A stretch of DNA of 64,000 bases from JAWKUK01 sp964402175. GTDB lineage: Bacteria > Planctomycetota > UBA1135 > GCA-002686595. Positions 58,978-64,000 of this stretch are shown piece by piece. The translations under genes and the position numbers were made by a program. How positions within the stretch are numbered: position 1 is the stretch's first letter; each line of letters opens with the position of its first letter. The DNA is taken from assembly GCA_964402175.1 (NCBI GenBank), contig CAYOBN010000001.1:1-64000 (forward strand), read 5' to 3'. Below the pieces are notes generated by a model. It saw only the letters and a program-made list of their open reading frames with translations. It had not been told where the DNA came from and did no database searches.

Positions 58978-60138
58978 ATGAACACTTCGCTCCTGCTCAC
59001 TGCGACGTCGCTCGTCCTGTCCCCGGTCGCTGCCGCCCAGGTCACGCTCGTGGGCCACTACAAGCTCGACGAAACGTCGGGGACGTTCTGCGCCGATTCA
59101 TCCGGCTTCGGTCACCACGGGACCTACATGAACGGCGCCGTTCTGGGCGCTCCCGGTGTCAGCGGCGCATCGGGCCGCGCCGTGGACTTCGATGGGACGA
59201 CGGGTTACGTCGAGATCCCCGGCAACGCGATCTTCGATGGCCTGCGCGATGACCTCTCGATCGCCGCTTGGGTTCAGACGGACAACATCCGACTGCAGCG
59301 CATCTTCTCGAACGATCGTCCGACGTTCACACAAGCGAACAGCGGCTCGTGGTCCTTCGGGACTACGACAACGGGGCTGCGCTTCACCACGTTGATGGTG
59401 CAGGACTACAACCAGGCTGCGACGCTGACGGCGCAGCAGTGGCATCACTTGGTCGTCACGTTCGACGCCAACTTCGTCGCGACGTTCTACGTGGACGGAT
59501 TTACGGTCGGCCAAGTCGCGGGGTTCGCTCCGTCGAACGCACCGTCGCAGAACAACCGCTACCTGATCGGTGTGCTCGATCCGAGCGGCGGCACGACACC
59601 TGAGTGGTTCGATGGACGCATCGACGACGTCCAGCTCTACGACGGGACACTGAGCGCAGCGGAGGTCGCTTTCCTGCACGCCAATCCGGGCGTCGCGATC
59701 GGCGGCGGCCTCGGTGTGACGTACTGCTCGCCCGCGGTGACGAACTCCAGCGGCGCAGCGGCCCAGATGGGCGCCAGCGGCAGCGCCGTCGTCGCGCAGA
59801 ACAACTTGACGCTCGAATGTTCTTCGATGCCGAACAACTCCTTCGGCTTCTTCCTGACGAGCCGCGCCCAGGGCTCGATCCTGCAGCCCGGTGGCAGCCA
59901 GGGCCGACTCTGCCTCTCTGGCGCGATCGGTCGCTACGTCGGCCCCGGCCAGATCAAGAACTCGGGCGCAAACGGAGCGATCGCGCTCGCTGTGAACCTG
60001 AACCAGCACCCATCGCCGAGCGGTTCGTTGATCGTCCAAGCCGGAGACACGTGGCACTTCACCGCGTGGTTCCGCGACGTGGTCGGTGGTCAGGCCACTT
60101 CGAACTTTGCGAACGGCCTGACCATCACATTCCAGTAA
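58978..60138 (+). CDS. Exported LamG-domain protein with the shared C-terminal domain
   Basis: 386 residues. A signal peptide (S-L-V-L-S-P-V-A-A-A-Q) and a LamG/pentraxin-like jelly roll (about 22-240): L-V-G-H-Y-K-L-D-E-T-S-G-T, F-D-G-T-T-G-Y-V-E-I-P, L-S-I-A-A-W-V-Q-T, W-H-H-L-V-V-T-F-D, A-T-F-Y-V-D-G and F-D-G-R-I-D-D-V-Q-L-Y. These are the classic strands of Laminin_G_3 proteins, which bind sugars or other proteins. The CTD at about 247-386 is well conserved (Y-C-S-P-A-V-T-N-S-S-G ... A-W-F-R-D). Probably a surface adhesion or glycan-binding protein. Confidence 0.86.
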   Translation: MNTSLLLTATSLVLSPVAAAQVTLVGHYKLDETSGTFCADSSGFGHHGTYMNGAVLGAPGVSGASGRAVDFDGTTGYVEIPGNAIFDGLRDDLSIAAWVQTDNIRLQRIFSNDRPTFTQANSGSWSFGTTTTGLRFTTLMVQDYNQAATLTAQQWHHLVVTFDANFVATFYVDGFTVGQVAGFAPSNAPSQNNRYLIGVLDPSGGTTPEWFDGRIDDVQLYDGTLSAAEVAFLHANPGVAIGGGLGVTYCSPAVTNSSGAAAQMGASGSAVVAQNNLTLECSSMPNNSFGFFLTSRAQGSILQPGGSQGRLCLSGAIGRYVGPGQIKNSGANGAIALAVNLNQHPSPSGSLIVQAGDTWHFTAWFRDVVGGQATSNFANGLTITFQ

Positions 60139-60142
60139 GCCA

Positions 60143-60352
60143 TCACGAGCCGCTCTGCACGCCCAAGCGGCGCAGCAGCGACTCCATCAGGCACCAACGG
60201 GTGAACCCGCTCTGGAGAAGGTTCGCGCCTACGAACGCCGTGAACGCGAGCCACCATGGGCTGTGGAAGAGCGGGCTCCCTTGGACGCCGAGTGCGAGGG
60301 AAATGAGGATGAAGAGACCCGCGAGGACGCGGACGATCTGCCAAGTGGTCAT
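60143..60352 (-). CDS. Small DUF2892-type membrane protein
   Basis: 69 residues, two membrane helices: V-R-V-L-A-G-L-F-I-L-I-S-L-A-L-G-V near the N-terminus and W-L-A-F-T-A-F-V-G-A-N-L-L-Q-S-G-F after a short loop. It ends W-C-L-M-E-S-L-L-R-R-L-G-V, the usual DUF2892 (PF11127) signature, including the conserved Cys before the amphipathic end. The role is unknown; relatives are linked to sulfur transfer or rhodanese domains, none of which lies nearby. The start is taken at 60352; the longer frame to 60439 would overlap the helicase start. Confidence 0.8.
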   Translation of the reverse strand: MTTWQIVRVLAGLFILISLALGVQGSPLFHSPWWLAFTAFVGANLLQSGFTRWCLMESLLRRLGVQSGS

Positions 60353-60421
60353 GGGGTGACGCTCCAGCACCGTAGGGCGTGGAGCGGTGCCCCGGGTTCC
60401 CCGGATTCCGGAGCCCTCCGT

Positions 60422-60427
60422 TAGCAT
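60422..60427 (+). promoter_or_regulatory. -10 box (TAGCAT), 10 nt before the helicase start
   Basis: Predicts a near-leaderless mRNA for the Lhr-type helicase. A G-run follows, but no spaced AGGAGG. Confidence 0.45.
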
Positions 60428-60437
60428 CGCGGGGGGC

Positions 60438-63400
60438 ATGTCTCACCCCACCGATCCCGACCTGGCACCCTTCCACCCGACGGTCGCGGCGTGGTTCCAG
60501 GAGCGCCTCGGCGCACCGACCACTGCGCAGGTCCGGGCTTGGCCGGCGCTGCGTCGCGGCGAGCACGTCCTGCTCGCCGCGCCGACGGGGTCAGGCAAGA
60601 CGCTGGCGGCATTCCTCGCCGCTCTGGATCAGCTCGTTTCGGCGGAGTCCCTGCCGGACGCGACACGGGTCCTCTACGTGTCGCCGCTGCGCGCGCTGTC
60701 GAACGACATCCAGAAGAACCTCTCCGGACCGCTCGCAGAGCTTCGAGCCCGCAACCCCGGCTTGCCCGACGTCCGCGTGCTCGTGCGAACGGGCGACACG
60801 ACGGCGGCCGAGCGGAGCAAGATGGTCCGTACTCCTCCGCACGTCCTCGTCACGACTCCGGAGAGCCTCTACGTGCTGCTGACCAGCGACCGTGGTAGGA
60901 CGATGCTGAGCACCGTCGAGACGGTCATCGTCGACGAGATCCATGCGGTGCTCGGCGACAAACGCGGCGCGCACTTGGCGCTGTCGCTCGAGCGATTGGA
61001 CGAGCTCGTCCAGGCGCGCGGCGGCAGCCTGCAGCGAGTTGGGCTGTCCGCGACCCAGCGACCGCTCGCCGAGGTCGGCGCCTTCCTCGGCGGCCTCGAC
61101 GCAGACGGCGCCCCGCGGCCTGTCACGTTGCTCGATGAAGGTCACTTGCGCGCACTGGAGCTCTGGATCGAGCTGCCCCCAGCGCCGCTGGAGTCCGTCG
61201 CCAGCCACGAGACTTGGGGCACGATCCACCGGCGGATTGCGGAGCTCGTCGGCGAGCACAAGAGCACGCTCGTCTTCGTCAACACACGCAAGGTGTGCGA
61301 GCGCACTGCGCGTGAGCTCGCGCGCATCCTGGGTGCCGAGCACGTCACCAGCCACCATTCGAGCCTGTCGAAAGAGCGCCGCCTCGATGCTGAGGAGCGC
61401 TTGAAGACCGGGACGCTGCGCGCCCTGGTTGCGACCGCCTCCTTGGAGCTCGGCATCGACATCGGCGACGTGGACTTGGTGATCCAGGTCGGCGCGACAC
61501 GCCGCATCGCGACGCTGTTGCAGCGAGTCGGGCGCTCCGGCCACGGCGTCGGACGCACACCGAAAGGCGCGCTCTTTCCCGTCACGCAGGACGAGCTCGT
61601 CGAAGCCGCTGCACTGCTCCGCGCGGTCCGCACGGGACAGCTCGATCGCACACCACAGCCGCGCGCTCCGTTGGATGTGTTAGCCCAGCAGGTCGTCGCT
61701 TGGTGCGTCGACGCAGACACCGGCCGCGACGAAGCCGGGCTCTTCCAGCGCATTCGGCAAGCGTGGCCGTACCGCGAGCTGACGCGCGAGCGCTTCGATG
61801 CGACCGTCGCCCTTCATCTGACCGAGCACGGTCGGCAGGCGCTGCTGCACCGCAGCCCCGGCGCGGACGGCGCCACCTTGAGGGCGACACGGCGCGCGCG
61901 CCTCGCTGCGCTGACCTCGGGCGGAGCGATCCCCGACCGGGCGGACTATCGCGTCGTGCAACATCCCGGCGATGTCGTCGTCGGTACGGTGGACGAGGAC
62001 TTCGCCATCGAAGCGAGCGGAGGTGACGTCTTCCAACTGGGCAACATGAGCTGGCGGCTGCTGCGGATGCAGCCCGGGACGCTCTTCGTCGAAGACGCAG
62101 GAGGCGCGCCGCCCACGCTCCCGTTCTGGTTCGGAGAAGCGCCGAGCCGCAGCCGCGAGCTCTCCCATGTCATGGGCGAGATACGCGAACGCGGCCGTGA
62201 CAAGAGCTGGCTGGAGAGCGAAGTCGGCCTCGCCCCCGCTGTGGCGATGAACCTCGCGGAGTACTTGGAGTCGGGCCACGCGGCGCTCGGCGCCACTCCG
62301 ACCCAGCGACGGCTCGTCCTGGAGCGCTTCTTCGATGAGTCCGGGGGCAGCCAGCTCGTGGTCCATTCGCTGAACGGATCGCGCTTCAATCGCGCGTTGG
62401 GTTTGGCCCTGCGCAAGCGCTTCTGCCGCAGCTTCGGCTTCGAGCTGCAGGCCGCTGCGAACGAAGAGGCGGTGCTGATCTCGCTGGGCCCGATGCACTC
62501 GTTCCCGCTGGAAGAGGTCTACTCGTATCTCTCCTCGAAGACGGTGCGCGGGCTGCTGCTCCAGGCAGTCCTGGACGCGCCGATGTTCGCGACTCGCTGG
62601 CGATGGAACGTGTCGCGCGCGCTGCTGGCGCCGCGCGCGGCCGGCGGGAAGCGGGTCCCTCCGCCGATTCAACGGATGCGCGCGGATGACCTGCTCGCTG
62701 CGGCGTTCCCGGATGCCGTCGCGTGCGGCGAGAACCTGCCGCCGGGCGATATCGAGATCCCGATCGGGCATCCGATGGTCGACCAGACCCTCGAGGATTG
62801 CCTGACGGAGGCGATGGACATCGACGCGCTGGAGGACTTTTTGCGGCAGCTCGAAGCCGGTGCGATCGAGACTCACACGGTCGACACCGCGGCCCCGTCA
62901 CCGTTTGCGCGCGGGGCGCTGGCGATCGGACCCTACGGCTTCCTGGACGACGGCGCGCTCGAAGAGCGGCGCACGCAGGCAGTGACATCAGGCCGTCGCC
63001 GTGATCTGCGCACCGGGGAAGACCTCGGTGTTCTCGACCCTGACGCCGTCGCGCGCGTGCGTGCGGAGATCTGGCCCGACCCGCGGAGCGCCGAAGAGGC
63101 CCACGAAGCGCTGACGTGGATGGGCTTCGTGACGGCTGCAGAAGCCCAGGAATGGCTGCCTTGGCTCCGAACGCTCGCGGAAGCTGGACGAACGGAGCTC
63201 GCTGGAGACCGCTGGTTCGCCACGCACACCACACGCGACCTCATCGCGGTCCTGGAGGGTCGCCTCGAAGCCCTCGGCCCGGTGACCCTCGCGGAATTGT
63301 CCGCCGAATCGAACGATGCGGCCGCCGCGATCGCGGCACTGGAAGCCAAGGGAGTGGCGGTCCGCGTCAGCCTCGCTGGCTCTGACGGCGCGAGGCCTGC

Positions 63401-64000
63401 ATGGTGCCATCGGCGGATCCTGGCGCGCATTCAGCGTTACACCCTGACGGGGCGACGGCAGGGGGTCCGGCCGGTGTCGACCGCTCACTTCAGGCGCTTC
63501 TTGGCGGACCTGCACGGGCTCTCGCCGACGCACCGGCACGAAGGTCCTGCCGCGCTCGCGACGGCCATCGAGCGCCTCGCGGGCTGGGAGGCGCCGGCCG
63601 CCGTTTGGGAGCAGCACCTCTTCGGAGCGCGGGTCCCGAAGTACCGTCAGGAGTGGCTCGATCACCTCGGACTCTCGGGCCAGGTCGCGTGGGGTCGGAT
63701 CTTCGGCTCGGGCGCGACCCCCGTACGCAGCACGCCGATCAGCTTCTTCCCGCGCAGCGAGCTGGATCTCTGGCTGGCCCTCGCTCCGCGCGTCGAAGGC
63801 GAGCTCTCCTGGCCGGCGCAAGCGGTGCTGCAAGCCCTCGAACAGCGCGGCGCGCTCTTTGCTGCGGACCTTGCAGCGCTACCAGGTCTCTTGCCGAGCG
63901 ATGCCGAGCGTGGCATCGACGAGCTCGTCGGCCACGGCCTCGCGACGAGCGACGCCTTCGGAGCACTGCGGCCGCATTTGCGCGCACCGGCGAAGCGGCA
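60438..64000 (+). CDS. lhr: Lhr-family ATP-dependent DNA/RNA helicase (3' end beyond window)
   Basis: At least 1187 residues, running off the end (full Lhr proteins are about 1400-1600). Walker A is A-P-T-G-S-G-K-T (Lys54), motif II D-E-I-H (166-169, in V-I-V-D-E-I-H-A-V-L-G-D-K-R-G), motif III G-L-S-A-T-Q and motif VI Q-R-V-G-R-S-G-H. A winged-helix/Lhr-core segment follows (G-T-V-D-E-D-F-A-I-E, F-Q-L-G-N-M-S-W-R), then a region rich in W-x-x-L (about 870-1180) typical of the large Lhr C-terminal extension. Lhr unwinds DNA or DNA-RNA hybrids in repair. No stop or frame break was seen through the window edge. Confidence 0.92.
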   Translation, partial: MSHPTDPDLAPFHPTVAAWFQERLGAPTTAQVRAWPALRRGEHVLLAAPTGSGKTLAAFLAALDQLVSAESLPDATRVLYVSPLRALSNDIQKNLSGPLAELRARNPGLPDVRVLVRTGDTTAAERSKMVRTPPHVLVTTPESLYVLLTSDRGRTMLSTVETVIVDEIHAVLGDKRGAHLALSLERLDELVQARGGSLQRVGLSATQRPLAEVGAFLGGLDADGAPRPVTLLDEGHLRALELWIELPPAPLESVASHETWGTIHRRIAELVGEHKSTLVFVNTRKVCERTARELARILGAEHVTSHHSSLSKERRLDAEERLKTGTLRALVATASLELGIDIGDVDLVIQVGATRRIATLLQRVGRSGHGVGRTPKGALFPVTQDELVEAAALLRAVRTGQLDRTPQPRAPLDVLAQQVVAWCVDADTGRDEAGLFQRIRQAWPYRELTRERFDATVALHLTEHGRQALLHRSPGADGATLRATRRARLAALTSGGAIPDRADYRVVQHPGDVVVGTVDEDFAIEASGGDVFQLGNMSWRLLRMQPGTLFVEDAGGAPPTLPFWFGEAPSRSRELSHVMGEIRERGRDKSWLESEVGLAPAVAMNLAEYLESGHAALGATPTQRRLVLERFFDESGGSQLVVHSLNGSRFNRALGLALRKRFCRSFGFELQAAANEEAVLISLGPMHSFPLEEVYSYLSSKTVRGLLLQAVLDAPMFATRWRWNVSRALLAPRAAGGKRVPPPIQRMRADDLLAAAFPDAVACGENLPPGDIEIPIGHPMVDQTLEDCLTEAMDIDALEDFLRQLEAGAIETHTVDTAAPSPFARGALAIGPYGFLDDGALEERRTQAVTSGRRRDLRTGEDLGVLDPDAVARVRAEIWPDPRSAEEAHEALTWMGFVTAAEAQEWLPWLRTLAEAGRTELAGDRWFATHTTRDLIAVLEGRLEALGPVTLAELSAESNDAAAAIAALEAKGVAVRVSLAGSDGARPAWCHRRILARIQRYTLTGRRQGVRPVSTAHFRRFLADLHGLSPTHRHEGPAALATAIERLAGWEAPAAVWEQHLFGARVPKYRQEWLDHLGLSGQVAWGRIFGSGATPVRSTPISFFPRSELDLWLALAPRVEGELSWPAQAVLQALEQRGALFAADLAALPGLLPSDAERGIDELVGHGLATSDAFGALRPHLRAPAKR

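Overview
The window is very GC-rich, gene-dense DNA from what is most likely a member of the Planctomycetota, probably a draft or metagenome-derived scaffold (it contains a run of 100 Ns). The clues are many Sec-exported proteins sharing one roughly 135-residue C-terminal domain (YC-S/T/A ... NSTG ... LC-LGG ... IGRYVGPGQIKNSG ... WYRD ... TSNF), an export-linked cytochrome c/beta-propeller protein, a DUF1080 sugar-hydrolase-like lipoprotein, a PIG-L deacetylase, a DUF5009-type membrane acyltransferase, and a transmembrane Ser/Thr kinase facing an ECF-type sigma factor. The phylum call rests on family knowledge, not on a marker-gene search.

Layout. 1-1.7 kb: a compact RiPP-like cassette. A small exported peptide ends in eleven consecutive W-x-N tripeptides and a final W, and is followed 7 nt later by a radical SAM/SPASM enzyme resembling GrrM/triceptide cyclophane synthases; this is the most interesting locus. 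1.7-3.3 kb: a long palindrome, an outer-membrane-like protein and a broken heavy-metal-binding lipoprotein. 3.4-9.4 kb: exported propeller/cytochrome and CTD proteins and a tRNA-Leu(UAG). 9.5-16.2 kb: recN, a broken hybrid histidine kinase, and a CTD protein interrupted by one in-frame TAG. 16.2-21.8 kb: a tesA/ybbA/ybbP-like cluster with an N-formylglutamate amidohydrolase-like gene. 21.9-26.5 kb: a SbcD/YhaO-like nuclease and YhaN-like ATPase pair. 26.5-29.8 kb: kinase, sequence gap, sigma factor. 29.9-38.3 kb: a large CTD protein, a membrane glycosyltransferase, a methyltransferase and the error-prone polymerase dnaE2. 38.3-47.5 kb: lipoproteins, cytochrome, deacetylase, acyltransferase, AI-2E transporter, thioesterase, hydrolase and a polytopic membrane protein. 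47.6-60.1 kb: a run of CTD proteins interleaved with a pseudo-peptidase, a thioredoxin-fold protein, an RluA-type pseudouridine synthase, rpsU and an EF-hand protein. 60.1-64 kb: a DUF2892 protein and the start of an Lhr-type helicase that runs off the end.

Two regulatory styles are visible. About a dozen housekeeping-type genes have a TANNNT box only 6-12 nt before the start codon, implying leaderless or near-leaderless mRNAs. The exported CTD genes instead have 25-85 nt pyrimidine-rich leaders, mostly without a Shine-Dalgarno sequence, and strong hairpins after their stops. Several genes are broken (frameshifts at about 2.89, 7.14, 12.0 and 12.3 kb; nonsense codons at 11659 and 14205). This may be real decay or consensus error.
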